From: Eubacteriaceae bacterium
Lineage (GTDB): Bacteria > Bacillota > Clostridia > Lachnospirales > Lachnospiraceae
NCBI GenBank assembly: GCA_902362455.1
Contig: CABIWJ010000004.1
Location: 62,001-126,000, forward strand
Length of the DNA: 64,000 nucleotides
Direction: 5' to 3'
Numbering within the stretch: position 1 is the first letter of the stretch; each line of letters opens with the position of its first letter. Below, piece after piece: positions 1 to 8,169 of the stretch. Below the pieces are notes generated by a model, which did not search any database, was not told the origin of the DNA, and saw nothing but the letters and a program-made list of their open reading frames with translations. A program made the translations under genes and the position numbers.

Positions 1-498
1 CTGTTAGATAAGCTTGGAGACGATATGGATAATATCACAAGTGAATTAGATAAACTACTTAGTTATACACTTAATAAAGATGTAATTACAAGAGAAGATA
101 TTGATAAGGTATGCATAAGTGAAATCAGTGGTAAAATATTCGAGATGGTCGATGCGATTGGTAATAAGAAGCAGAAAAAGGCACTTGATTTATACTATGA
201 TTTGATAGCTGTTAGAGAAGCTCCGATGAAGATTCTGTATATGTTGGCCAGACAGTTTAATATAATGTTACAGGTTAAGGAAATGCTAAATAACAGAGAA
301 GCGGCAGCAGTGATAGCTAAAAATATGGGTATGCAGAATTTTGTGGTTAATAAGGCGATAGGACAGTGCAGGAATTTCACTTTACCTGTTATTAAAGATG
401 CAGTTAATTATTGTCTTGAATTAGAAGAAGCAGTAAAACTTGGAAATATGAATGATAAAATGGCAGTTGAATTAATTATTGTTAAATATAGTGCTTAA
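1..498 (+). CDS. holA: DNA polymerase III delta subunit, C-terminal part (partial)
   Basis: The reading frame is open from base 1, so this is the 3' end of a longer gene; about 165 C-terminal residues are visible. HolA is the clamp-loader subunit that opens the beta sliding clamp. The visible part is the all-helical domain III collar region, with delta-family phrases such as LYMLARQFN and the closing segment GNMNDKMAVELIIVKY. The identity is supported by context: holA sits directly before rpsT, gpr and spoIIP in Bacillus, as here. A strong terminator follows. The ATG at base 25 is internal and not the true start. Confidence 0.88.
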   Translation: MLDKLGDDMDNITSELDKLLSYTLNKDVITREDIDKVCISEISGKIFEMVDAIGNKKQKKALDLYYDLIAVREAPMKILYMLARQFNIMLQVKEMLNNREAAAVIAKNMGMQNFVVNKAIGQCRNFTLPVIKDAVNYCLELEEAVKLGNMNDKMAVELIIVKYSA

Positions 499-513
499 TT
501 ATGTTTAAAAACT

Positions 514-562
514 AAAGACCGGTACGATAAATTTTGACTTTGATTTATCATACCGGTCTTTT
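514..562 (+). terminator. Rho-independent terminator after holA
   Basis: Inverted repeat AAAGACCGGTACGATAAA / TTTATCATACCGGTCTTT with one central mismatch and a short loop, ending in TTTT. It lies 16 bases past the holA stop and separates it from the convergent rpsT gene. Confidence 0.85.
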
Positions 563-616
563 AACATTAGAGTTATAGGAAAAAACGTGTTAGTGTCTAA
601 TCTCTATAAATATAGA

Positions 617-655
617 ACAAAAACTGCCATACCGCAAATAGCAGTATAGCAGTTC
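617..655 (-). terminator. Rho-independent terminator of rpsT (minus strand)
   Basis: Read on the minus strand, AACTGCTATAC pairs with GTATGGCAGTT (one G-T pair) and is followed by TTTTTGTTCT. It lies just past the rpsT stop, so rpsT is probably monocistronic. Confidence 0.75.
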
Positions 656-680
656 TGAATTCATATATTATAAGTACTAA

Positions 681-944
681 TTAAGAAAGTTTGTTAACAG
701 CTGTTGCTAAACGAGAAACTTTTCTTGAAGCATTGTTCTTATGGTAAACACCTTTTGTACAAGCTTTATCGATTTCAACTGTAGCAGCGTTTAATGCAGC
801 TAAAGCAGCTTCTTTATCATTAGCATCGATAGCAGAGTAAACTTTCTTTACAGAAGTTTTAACCTTTGATCTGATAGCCTTGTTTCTTGCTGTTTTTGTT
901 TCAGTAACTAAAATTCTTTTTTTTGCAGATTTAATATTAGCCAA
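681..944 (-). CDS. rpsT: 30S ribosomal protein S20
   Basis: Primary 16S rRNA-binding protein of the small subunit. The protein begins (M)ANIKSAKKRI, the universal S20 N-terminus, and is basic and helical throughout, about 87 residues, normal for the family. The start chosen is TTG at 944, because GGAGGTG (951-957) lies six bases before it; the upstream TTG at 959 overlaps that ribosome binding site and cannot be used with it. Escherichia coli rpsT also starts with UUG, which is part of its autoregulation, so the weak start may be meaningful here. The gene is convergent with holA and divergent from gpr. Confidence 0.95.
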   Translation of the reverse strand: MANIKSAKKRILVTETKTARNKAIRSKVKTSVKKVYSAIDANDKEAALAALNAATVEIDKACTKGVYHKNNASRKVSRLATAVNKLS

Positions 945-1020
945 TCTGTCCACCTCCAAAATATATTCTGTTATTAGTATTTTGACTCTTTGAGAGAGAG
1001 TTAGGAGTCAATATCTATGC

Positions 1021-1057
1021 TTTACATCTTATAAGACGCGGACGTGTCAAATGTAAA
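1021..1057 (-). promoter_or_regulatory. Probable sigma-A promoter of rpsT
   Basis: On the minus strand TTTACA (1057-1052), an 18-base spacer and TATAAG (1033-1028) form a plausible promoter. An overlapping alternative is TTGACA (1050-1045) with TGTAAA 18 bases on. The leader then holds an inverted repeat TTGACTC / GAGTCAA around 984-1013, a possible fold for S20 leader control. Which of the two promoters is used cannot be decided by eye. Confidence 0.4.
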
Positions 1058-1149
1058 CATACTAATATAGTGTAAAGTATAACTATATTTTTGTCAATAA
1101 GTATTTTGGTATATTTTAACGTATTTTTACAAAGAATAATTAAAAGTAA

Positions 1150-1257
1150 GTTAAATGCGTAGCAGGCGTTAAAATGTAGTTTTTATCACATGGCGGAATA
1201 TGGATTTTGCCTGTAAAATTTAGCATTTTTAACGTGATAAGCCTGCAGAATGGAGAG
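1150..1257 (+). repeat. Leader of gpr: degenerate copy of the multi-hairpin intergenic element
   Basis: The interval before gpr holds GCAGGCGTTAAAATG (about 1162-1176), which pairs with CATTTTTAACG and, after a six-base bulge, GCCTGC just before AGAATGGAG. The arrangement resembles the element before prmA: GCAGACGT in a loop, ACGTCTGC before GGAATGGAG. The resemblance is looser than between the prmA and rsmE copies, and the flanking stem is poor. No clear sigma-G promoter was seen here. Confidence 0.4.
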
Positions 1258-1261
1258 TAAA

Positions 1262-2218
1262 TTGGCAGAATTCAAGATTAGAACAGACCTTGCCGTAGAA
1301 TTAAAAGACGGAGTAAAGTGTAATAGGGATATTGAGGGAATAAGCATAGATGAAGAATATTTAGAAAATGGAAGTGTTAAAGTTACAAAGGTAGTAGTGG
1401 AAGATGAAAATGGAGCAAGATATATAGGAAAGCCAATGGGTAATTATATAACACTTGAAGCAAGGGAATTAGGAGAGGCGGACGATTCTTATCACAGAAA
1501 TATTTCTAAATTACTTGCTAAATATTTAAAAGAAATACTACCCTGCAGGAATGGAGGAAAGGTATTAGTGGTTGGATTAGGCAACAGGGAGGCTACACCT
1601 GATTCATTAGGACCAAGGGTAGTAGACAATATTTTCATTACAAGAAAGATGAATGAACTATATGCACCAAGAGAAAAAATAGAAAAATGTGCAAGATTTG
1701 AAGTGAGTGGAATTGCACCGGGTGTTATGGCACAGACTGGTATGGAATCGGCTGAAATAATCAAGGGTATTGTTAAAGAGATTAAGCCTGATGTGATAAT
1801 AGCCATAGATTCGCTTGCGGCACGAAGTACAAGCAGATTAAATACTACGATACAGATTTCTGATGCAGGAATAAATCCCGGTTCAGGCGTAGGCAATCAC
1901 AGGAGGGGACTTACAAGAGAAACGGTGGGCGTTCCGGTAATCGCTATAGGCATACCAACTGTAGTTGATGCTGCCACGATTGTTAACGATACAATGGAAA
2001 ATCTTATGGAAATATTTGAAATGTCTGATAAACTCGTAAGCCTTGCAAAGACACTTAAGAATTTCTCTAATGAAGAAAAATACCAGCTTATCAAAGAAGT
2101 ATTAGAGCCGGCTACCAGAGTAATGTATGTTACACCTAAGGATGTAGATGAAACAATCAAATATATTAGTTATACAATATCGGAGGGATTGAATATTATA
2201 TGGAGTGAGAACATATAA
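1262..2218 (+). CDS. gpr: GPR endopeptidase (germination spore protease)
   Basis: Aspartic-type protease made in the forespore as a zymogen; on germination it degrades small acid-soluble spore proteins. The N-terminal FKIRTDLAVE matches the family's processing region. VVGLGNREATPDSLGP and IIAIDSLAARS carry the two conserved aspartates (D114 and D183 in this numbering). The start chosen is TTG at 1262, six bases after GGAG; the ATG at 1250 overlaps that ribosome binding site and would add four residues. Length about 318 residues, slightly short against Bacillus (371) but with both active blocks. spoIIP follows at once, the conserved gpr-spoIIP pair. Its presence indicates a spore former. Confidence 0.95.
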   Translation: MAEFKIRTDLAVELKDGVKCNRDIEGISIDEEYLENGSVKVTKVVVEDENGARYIGKPMGNYITLEARELGEADDSYHRNISKLLAKYLKEILPCRNGGKVLVVGLGNREATPDSLGPRVVDNIFITRKMNELYAPREKIEKCARFEVSGIAPGVMAQTGMESAEIIKGIVKEIKPDVIIAIDSLAARSTSRLNTTIQISDAGINPGSGVGNHRRGLTRETVGVPVIAIGIPTVVDAATIVNDTMENLMEIFEMSDKLVSLAKTLKNFSNEEKYQLIKEVLEPATRVMYVTPKDVDETIKYISYTISEGLNIIWSENI

Positions 2219-2249
2219 TGATTAGAGGACAAAGGTGTATTTCTAAATA

Positions 2250-3719
2250 ATGAAAGCCATAGGGATATGTGCAGTTATCAGCATAATATGGTTATTATTG
2301 TATTTCAAAATAATAAAAGTGGTAAGAGGCAAGAGGGGAATGAAGGGTAGGAAAAGTTATGTACTAACCATAATTATATATGGGTTAATTATATATATTA
2401 TATTTAATTTCATTAATATGGGGACGAAGAATATATTTTCTGATAGTATGCTTGAAAATATCGTGAAGAAATTTGCGAAAGAAAGCATATTGTCAGTGGG
2501 TTACATAACAAAAACGGATAAGGATATACTGAATGAGAGCAATAAGGAGTTGACATTTTTATCTAAAATCATAAATGTATCAGCATATGATTATGCAAAT
2601 GAGAAAATAGCAGTAAATACAGCGGAAAGCTTAGATATACGATGCTTCAGTTTAGAAAATACCAGAGAAGAAAGCAGTATTGATAATGAAAATGATATAA
2701 ATAATGATACTATTGACGTTAATAATGGCAGAAATAACAGCAATAATAATGGAAATAATAGTGGTAATGATAGTAATAATAAAAATAATGGTAAAAGTAA
2801 TAACGGAAATGATAACAATGAAAATATAAATGGAAATGGTGATAGAAAGGAGGAGGGCACAGGCAAAATAACGGATTCAAATGGAACAGATGCTAATAAA
2901 TCTGATAATAGTGTTGAAACAGCAGGACAGGAATTTAAGAAGTTACAGGATATTAAGACAGAGGACTTGACTTACGATTATCTTATGAGTAAATTTTATA
3001 CCGTTGTTTCAAGTACGACATTATATCCAGAGGATATAGATGCTAATAAATTAATGGCGATGGATATGAAGATGCAGACAGCTAGTAATATGCCTCAGAT
3101 ATTGATTTATCATACACATGGACAGGAGGCATTTGCAGACAGTGTAAGTGGAGATGTAAACACTACGATAATAGGTGTTGGGGATTATCTTACGAAATTA
3201 CTGACGGAAACATATGGTTATAATGTTATACATCTTAAAGATTCCTTTGATTATGTAAATGGTGTGCTTGACAGACATAAAGCATATGATTATGCATATG
3301 AAAGAGTTGCACAGGTACTAGCAGAGAATCCTAGTATAGAAGTTGTAATAGATTTACATAGGGATGGTGTGAATGATAATCTGCATCTGGTTACGGAGGT
3401 CAATGGTAAGCAGACCGCTAAAATTATGTTCTTCAATGGAATAAGCAGACTCAACAGTATTGGTGAAATAGGATATCTGTATAATCCGTATCGTGAACAG
3501 AATCTTGCTTTTAGTTTACAGATGAAAGTTTTAGCTGAAGAGTATTTCTCAGGGTTTACTAGGAAAAATTATATACAGGCATACCAGTATAATCTGCATT
3601 TAAGACCTAAATCAATGCTTATAGAGGCAGGGGCACAGACTAATACGGTCCAGGAGGAGTTAAATGCAATGGAACCCTTAGCGAAGTTATTGGATTTGGA
3701 ATTAAAAGGTGAGAGATAA
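2250..3719 (+). CDS. spoIIP: Stage II sporulation protein P (cell-wall amidase)
   Basis: Peptidoglycan amidase/endopeptidase of the SpoIID-SpoIIM-SpoIIP engulfment machine. The N-terminal hydrophobic helices anchor it. A low-complexity Asn/Gly/Asp linker occupies about residues 145-205. The catalytic domain has IYHTHGQEAF (His near 288), VIDLHRDG (about 370) and MLIEAGAQTN near the C-terminus, typical of SpoIIP. The start is uncertain: from 2250 there are two hydrophobic segments, while ATG at 2340, ten bases after AAGAGG, would leave the usual single anchor. It follows gpr by 31 bases and ends at a strong bidirectional terminator. Confidence 0.93.
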   Translation: MKAIGICAVISIIWLLLYFKIIKVVRGKRGMKGRKSYVLTIIIYGLIIYIIFNFINMGTKNIFSDSMLENIVKKFAKESILSVGYITKTDKDILNESNKELTFLSKIINVSAYDYANEKIAVNTAESLDIRCFSLENTREESSIDNENDINNDTIDVNNGRNNSNNNGNNSGNDSNNKNNGKSNNGNDNNENINGNGDRKEEGTGKITDSNGTDANKSDNSVETAGQEFKKLQDIKTEDLTYDYLMSKFYTVVSSTTLYPEDIDANKLMAMDMKMQTASNMPQILIYHTHGQEAFADSVSGDVNTTIIGVGDYLTKLLTETYGYNVIHLKDSFDYVNGVLDRHKAYDYAYERVAQVLAENPSIEVVIDLHRDGVNDNLHLVTEVNGKQTAKIMFFNGISRLNSIGEIGYLYNPYREQNLAFSLQMKVLAEEYFSGFTRKNYIQAYQYNLHLRPKSMLIEAGAQTNTVQEELNAMEPLAKLLDLELKGER

Positions 3720-3722
3720 AAA

Positions 3723-3776
3723 CAGTTCATATACAATCTTATGAATAAGAAAATCATTGTATATGAACTGTAATAT
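3723..3776. terminator. Bidirectional terminator between spoIIP and dut
   Basis: Perfect 15-base inverted repeat CAGTTCATATACAAT (3723-3737) / ATTGTATATGAACTG (3756-3770). On the minus strand it runs straight into TTTTTATC, a good terminator for the dut-nrdG-nrdD operon; on the plus strand the T-run is weaker and more distant. Confidence 0.85.
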
Positions 3777-3857
3777 TTTGGCTTTTTAAATTACAATTTT
3801 GGATCAATTGATTATATTTTAAGGCTTTGATTAGGTGTTTTATTTTGAACTATTATT

Positions 3858-4292
3858 CTAATTTTTACCAGTGCTTCCGATACCACCACGGTCAACATTT
3901 TCTAATCTTTCAACTTCTTCAAATACTATCTGTGGCTGGTGTTTCTCAATTCTGAACTGACATATTCTGTCGTTTGGCTCAATTACTGTATCTCTGAGTG
4001 CGATAGCAGGAAAATAGAACCAATCATTAGGACCACAATAAGATTCATCTACGATACCCATTGAATTAGCCTGAATAATTCCAAAATTCTTAAATGTACT
4101 GCTGCGTGGAAGAATATGAGCTTCGTATCCGTCAGGCAGCTGCATTGCAACTCCGAGATGGATAAGCTTAAATTCACCTGCTTTTAATTCAACACGTTCT
4201 GCACAACGTAAATCTATCCAGTCAGATTTACCGTCTATATATTCAAGCTTCTTGATATCATTGTTTAAGTATTGTATTTTTATCTTTTCCAT
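3858..4292 (-). CDS. dut: dUTP diphosphatase (dUTPase)
   Basis: Hydrolyses dUTP to dUMP and pyrophosphate, keeping uracil out of DNA and feeding dTMP synthesis. The trimeric dUTPase motifs are in order: LPRSST (61-66), GIVDESYCG (79-87, with the catalytic Asp), NDRICQFRI (107-115) and the C-terminal RGGIGSTG (135-142). At 144 residues it has normal family length. The [12 protein letters not shown] version of motif 3 is somewhat divergent. It lies 49 bases after nrdG, so it is probably the last gene of an nrdD-nrdG-dut nucleotide operon. Confidence 0.88.
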   Translation of the reverse strand: MEKIKIQYLNNDIKKLEYIDGKSDWIDLRCAERVELKAGEFKLIHLGVAMQLPDGYEAHILPRSSTFKNFGIIQANSMGIVDESYCGPNDWFYFPAIALRDTVIEPNDRICQFRIEKHQPQIVFEEVERLENVDRGGIGSTGKN

Positions 4293-4341
4293 AAGGGACC
4301 TCGTTTCCTATATAATTTCAAATTAATATTATAGCATTTTA

Positions 4342-4878
4342 TTAATATTTGTTTTCAGGTGGTGTCCAGAGGACGATTTCGCCTTTTTGTAAAGATTCCT
4401 GTACCATAATGGTTCTCTGGTTAGATGAACCTTTGAATACAAGACTTACACTTTTAAGTTCTTCTATAAATTTACCGTCTACCATAACATCAAATCTGGC
4501 AAGTAATTCCTTAGTTTCTGGAACCTTGTCATACATTTTGCCTAGAATATCATCATCAAATCTAAAACCTGTGAAACACCAGATGGATTTGTCAGGATAA
4601 GTATCCTTAACACGTTTAACCAATGGAAGAAGTGCTTTCTGGTTAACTGGCTCCATTGGTTCGCCGCCAAGGAGTGTTAAGCCTGCGATATGAGGACTGT
4701 TAAGATATTCTATAATTGTATCAATTGTTTCATCAGTAAATGGTTTGCCGTAATTAAAATCCCATGCTTCTTCATTAAAGCAGCCTTTACAATGATGATT
4801 ACAGCCACTTACGAATAAAGAGATTCGTATTCCTGGACCATTTGCAACATCATATTGTTTTATATCTGCATAATTCAT
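4342..4878 (-). CDS. nrdG: Anaerobic ribonucleotide reductase activating protein (radical SAM)
   Basis: Uses a [4Fe-4S] cluster and S-adenosylmethionine to install the glycyl radical in NrdD. The cluster motif is C26-x3-C30-x2-C33 (CNHHCKGC), followed by the family phrase FNEEAWDFNYG and the SAM-binding TLLGGEPM near residue 75. The 178-residue length fits the short NrdG subclass. It lies 55 bases after nrdD on the same strand with AAAGG before its ATG. The product is oxygen-sensitive, consistent with an anaerobe. Confidence 0.95.
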   Translation of the reverse strand: MNYADIKQYDVANGPGIRISLFVSGCNHHCKGCFNEEAWDFNYGKPFTDETIDTIIEYLNSPHIAGLTLLGGEPMEPVNQKALLPLVKRVKDTYPDKSIWCFTGFRFDDDILGKMYDKVPETKELLARFDVMVDGKFIEELKSVSLVFKGSSNQRTIMVQESLQKGEIVLWTPPENKY

Positions 4879-4933
4879 AATATATTTAACCTTTCTAAAG
4901 CTTAAGAATCAGATATCTTATATTTTAGATATA

Positions 4934-7060
4934 TCAGATATGAAGAACTCTTGCATTAATTTCCTTAGTCTTACCGACATTCCAGAAATTTTCACCAAGA
5001 TATCCACATGTACGTCTTGTAACATTCATTTTAGAATGGTCTTTGTTGTGACATTGTGGACATTCCCATTCTAAATCATCATTAATTATAATTTCGCCAT
5101 CAAAACCGCATACGTGACAGTAGTCAGATTTGGTATTAAATTCAGCATATTGTATATTATCGTAGATAAATTTAACGATTTCTTCTAATGCCTGCAGGTT
5201 GTTGCGCATATTTGGTATCTCAACGTAAGAAATAGCACCGCCTGAAGAAATCTTCTGGAACTGGCTTTCAAATTTGAATTTAGAGAATGCATCGATTTTC
5301 TCGCGGACATCAACGTGATAAGAGTTAGTATAGTAACCTTTATCAGTAACATCTGGAATGTCACCGAATTTCTGTTTATCAATTCTTGCAAATCTATAGC
5401 AGAGACTTTCAGCAGGAGTTCCGTATAGACCAAAGCCAATACCTGTATTTTCTTTCCAGGTGTCTGTAGCTGCACGAAGCCTGTTCATTACTTTAAGTGC
5501 GAATTCAAGTCCTTTTGGATCAGTATGTGACACACCTGTCATTAACTTAGTTACCTCATATAAACCGATGTAGCCAAGAGAAATAGTAGAATATCCATCA
5601 TGTAATAATTTATCGATAGGTTCGTCTTTATTAAGTCTTGCAATAGCACCATATTGCCAGTGAATTGGGCTTACATTAGATAGAGTACCCTCTAATGCAT
5701 GGTGTCTGCACATCAATGCTTCAAAGCACAGAGATAATCTTTCTTCCATTAATTGCCAGAAAACTTCTTCGTCACCATTTGCAATTATACCTATCTGAGG
5801 AAGATTAAGACTTACAACACCCTGATTAAATCTTCCATCCCATTTATAATTGCCATTTTCATCTTTCCATGGACTTAAGAAGCTTCGGCAGCCCATACAA
5901 CTGAATACATTGCCTTCATAATTTTCACGCATTTTCTTAGCTGAAATGTAGTCAGGATAGAGTCGCCTAGAAGAACATTTTACAGCTAATTTGGTTATAT
6001 AATCATATTTACCGCCTTTAAGACAGTTATGTTCGTCTAGTACATAGATTAGTTTAGGAAATGCAGGAGTAACATATACTCCTTTTTCATTTTTTATTCC
6101 CTCAAGGCGCTGCTTTAAAATCTCTTCTATAATCATTGCATTTTCCTCGATATATTCATCATCTTTATCAAGGTTAAGGAACAGAGTAACGAATGGTGAC
6201 TGGCCGTTAGTAGTCATCAATGTGTTAATCTGGTACTGTATAGTCTGCACACCTGAACGTAATTCATCATATAATCTGTCGTTAATGAACTGCTCCATAA
6301 GTTCAGGAGATATCTTACCGGCATATTTAGATTCATAATGTTTCTTATATTTTTCACGACTTTTGCGCAAATATTTACCTAAATGTCTTATATCAACGGA
6401 TTGTCCACCATACTGGCTTGAAGCAACAGCAGAGATAATCTGTGTCATAACAGTACAGGCAACCTGAAAGCTCTTTGGACTCTCGATTAATTTAGCATTC
6501 ATAACTGTACCATTATCAAGCATATCTCCTATATTAATAAGGCAGCAGTTAAAGATTGATTGAAGAAAATAATCAGCATCATGGAAATGTAACACACCAT
6601 CTTCATGAGCCTTTACAATCTTCTCAGGAAGAAGTACACGTTTAGTCAGGTCTTTAGAAACTTCACCGGCAATCAAATCTCTTTGTGTAGAGGCAATGAT
6701 TGCATTTTTGTTAGAATTTTCTTCCATAACATCTTTATTACTATTCTTAATAAGGCTTAGAATTGATTCATCGGTTGTATTAGCCTTACGAACCATTTCT
6801 CTTGTATAACGGTAAATAATATATGTTTTAGCAAGAACGAATTTCTTCTCCTGCATAAGTTTCTGTTCAATGATATCCTGGATATCTTCGACCTGCATCT
6901 CTGCCAAACCACGATTTTCGATAGAAGCAACTATGTTATAAATCTTCTCTTCTGAAATCTGCTCATATGGTTCAACTTCGTCATTTGCTTTCTGAATAGC
7001 AATAACAATTTTGTTGCGGTCATAATCGACATGTCTGCCGTCGCGCTTAATTACCTTCAT
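4934..7060 (-). CDS. nrdD: Anaerobic ribonucleoside-triphosphate reductase
   Basis: Class III reductase that makes dNTPs from NTPs with a glycyl radical and formate. The N-terminus (VIKRDGRHVDYDRNKI) is an ATP-cone allosteric domain of about 90 residues. The barrel includes FSCMGCRSFLSPW with conserved cysteines. Near the end are two CxxC zinc pairs (CHVCG, CPQC) and RRTCGYLG, in which G686 is the radical site. The start chosen is ATG at 7060, preceded by AAGGAGG; an upstream ATG at 7102 would add 14 basic residues and leave this ribosome binding site inside the gene. 708 residues, normal length. First gene of nrdD-nrdG-dut. Confidence 0.96.
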   Translation of the reverse strand: MKVIKRDGRHVDYDRNKIVIAIQKANDEVEPYEQISEEKIYNIVASIENRGLAEMQVEDIQDIIEQKLMQEKKFVLAKTYIIYRYTREMVRKANTTDESILSLIKNSNKDVMEENSNKNAIIASTQRDLIAGEVSKDLTKRVLLPEKIVKAHEDGVLHFHDADYFLQSIFNCCLINIGDMLDNGTVMNAKLIESPKSFQVACTVMTQIISAVASSQYGGQSVDIRHLGKYLRKSREKYKKHYESKYAGKISPELMEQFINDRLYDELRSGVQTIQYQINTLMTTNGQSPFVTLFLNLDKDDEYIEENAMIIEEILKQRLEGIKNEKGVYVTPAFPKLIYVLDEHNCLKGGKYDYITKLAVKCSSRRLYPDYISAKKMRENYEGNVFSCMGCRSFLSPWKDENGNYKWDGRFNQGVVSLNLPQIGIIANGDEEVFWQLMEERLSLCFEALMCRHHALEGTLSNVSPIHWQYGAIARLNKDEPIDKLLHDGYSTISLGYIGLYEVTKLMTGVSHTDPKGLEFALKVMNRLRAATDTWKENTGIGFGLYGTPAESLCYRFARIDKQKFGDIPDVTDKGYYTNSYHVDVREKIDAFSKFKFESQFQKISSGGAISYVEIPNMRNNLQALEEIVKFIYDNIQYAEFNTKSDYCHVCGFDGEIIINDDLEWECPQCHNKDHSKMNVTRRTCGYLGENFWNVGKTKEINARVLHI

Positions 7061-7131
7061 TTTTTTCCTCCTTGCAATATGTCTGTAAAATTTTCTTTTC
7101 ATTGTATGAAAATATATGTTTTATATAGTTA

Positions 7132-7169
7132 TATTTTCGGAATTATTAATAAATATATACGAAAATATA
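7132..7169. repeat. Inverted repeat in the nrdD leader
   Basis: ATATTTTCG (7132-7140) and CGAAAATAT (7161-7169) are perfect inverted arms of nine bases with a 20-base loop. They lie between the nrdD promoter and its start and could form a leader hairpin or a protein site. No known regulator is assigned. Confidence 0.4.
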
Positions 7170-7224
7170 ATGTGGTAATTATTAAAAAATATTGAATTTT
7201 CGCCCGATGCGATGAAACGTATTA

Positions 7225-7253
7225 ATTATAGCATTACTAAAATAATTTGTCTA
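7225..7253 (-). promoter_or_regulatory. Sigma-A promoter of nrdD-nrdG-dut
   Basis: On the minus strand TAGACA (7253-7248), exactly 17 bases, then TATAAT (7230-7225). This is the best promoter match before nrdD and implies a leader of about 160 bases. Confidence 0.65.
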
Positions 7254-7260
7254 TAACAAA

Positions 7261-7307
7261 ACACTAAATATAGATTAACATAAAAATGTAGATACAAGAT
7301 ATTGTAT
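7261..7307. promoter_or_regulatory. Two candidate NrdR boxes upstream of nrdD
   Basis: ACACTAAATATAGATT (7261-7276) and ATACAAGATATTGTAT (7292-7307) each match the NrdR consensus ACACWATATATWGTGT at 13 of 16 positions. Their starts are 31 bases apart, three helical turns, the usual spacing of tandem NrdR boxes. They lie directly upstream of the -35 of the nrdD promoter. NrdR is the ATP/dATP-sensing repressor of ribonucleotide reductase genes. The region also faces the divergent ECF gene, and nrdR itself is not in the window. Confidence 0.55.
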
Positions 7308-7441
7308 ATAAAATGTAAACCATAAGAATAACGTAATATAGGGAAAAATGCGTATAATAGTTATAAGTGGTATGGTTAAAAAGATAAAAACTGGCTATTT
7401 AAAAAAAGACATTTTATGATATTCTTTAAAAAATAATACAT

Positions 7442-7469
7442 ATAACTAAGTTACGGAATAACTAAGTTA
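7442..7469 (+). repeat. Tandem palindromic 12-mer before the ECF gene
   Basis: ATAACTAAGTTA occurs twice (7442-7453 and 7458-7469) separated by CGGA. Each copy contains the near-perfect palindrome TAACT-A-AGTTA. The pair sits six bases before the GGAG ribosome binding site and could be an operator or an RNA element; no known riboswitch was recognised between 7310 and 7470. Confidence 0.5.
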
Positions 7470-7488
7470 AGGATTGGAGAGAAAATAT

Positions 7489-8043
7489 ATGGAAAATATT
7501 GCTAAAAATGAAAAAAGTGCTGCAACAACATCAGAGAAGATAAGAGAACTGGCTATTGATGCGGTATTTATCGCACTTACTTATGTATTTACTGCATTTA
7601 TTAATATTAAGCTTCCAATAGCAGCTAATGGTGGGCTTATTCACCTTGGAAATATTCCACTCTTTATCGCAGCTATTGTATTTGGATGGAAAACAGGTAT
7701 GATTGCAGGTGGAATTGGTATGGGACTCTTTGATATGATATCAGGCTTCTGGGCTACATGGGCTCCATTTACACTTGTTATCGTAGGCTTAATGGGATTT
7801 GCAGTTGGTAAGATTACTGAGAAACGTAATTCATACGTCGTAAATCTTATTGCAATTATTGTGGCAGCAGTTATCAAGGTTGCTGGATATTACATCGCAG
7901 AGGGTGTTATATATGGAAACTGGGTTGCACCTGTAAGTTCAATTCCTGGAAACCTTGTTCAGGTGGGTGTGGCAGCAATTATTGTACTTCCTATATCTGT
8001 AAGACTTAAAAAAGCAGCAGCTAAAATATTTGCTACAAAATAG
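7489..8043 (+). CDS. ECF transporter S component (riboflavin/hydroxymethylpyrimidine-like family)
   Basis: Small, very hydrophobic protein of about 184 residues with five or six membrane helices, preceded by a 20-residue polar N-terminus. The phrases IALTYVFTAF, GGLIHLGNIPLF and FGWKTGMIAGGIGMGLFDM are typical of substrate-binding S subunits of energy-coupling factor vitamin importers (Pfam ECF riboflavin/HMP-like family, recalled not searched). The shared EcfA/EcfA'/EcfT module is not in the window, so this is a group II system. ATG at 7489 follows GGAG by nine bases; the upstream TTG overlaps that site. The substrate cannot be assigned, but the next gene encodes a PLP enzyme, so a vitamin B6-related compound is one possibility. 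Confidence 0.8.
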   Translation: MENIAKNEKSAATTSEKIRELAIDAVFIALTYVFTAFINIKLPIAANGGLIHLGNIPLFIAAIVFGWKTGMIAGGIGMGLFDMISGFWATWAPFTLVIVGLMGFAVGKITEKRNSYVVNLIAIIVAAVIKVAGYYIAEGVIYGNWVAPVSSIPGNLVQVGVAAIIVLPISVRLKKAAAKIFATK

Positions 8044-8169
8044 GAAAAATAATAAACTGACAAAGCATAAATTATGATAGTAGCGAAAATGATAGTAGAA
8101 AAAATATTATCTATAGTGCATCAACAATGATAAAAATAACGAGCGGCAGGCTTAGAAAAGAGGAATTCT

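Noticed and set aside
2591-2866. Minus-strand open frame rich in Leu/Pro/Phe/Ser
   Set aside because: It is the antisense of the Asn-rich spoIIP linker; no ribosome binding site and no family resemblance.
7310-7488. TPP or FMN riboswitch before the ECF gene
   Set aside because: No conserved riboswitch core is visible; only the tandem palindromes were found.
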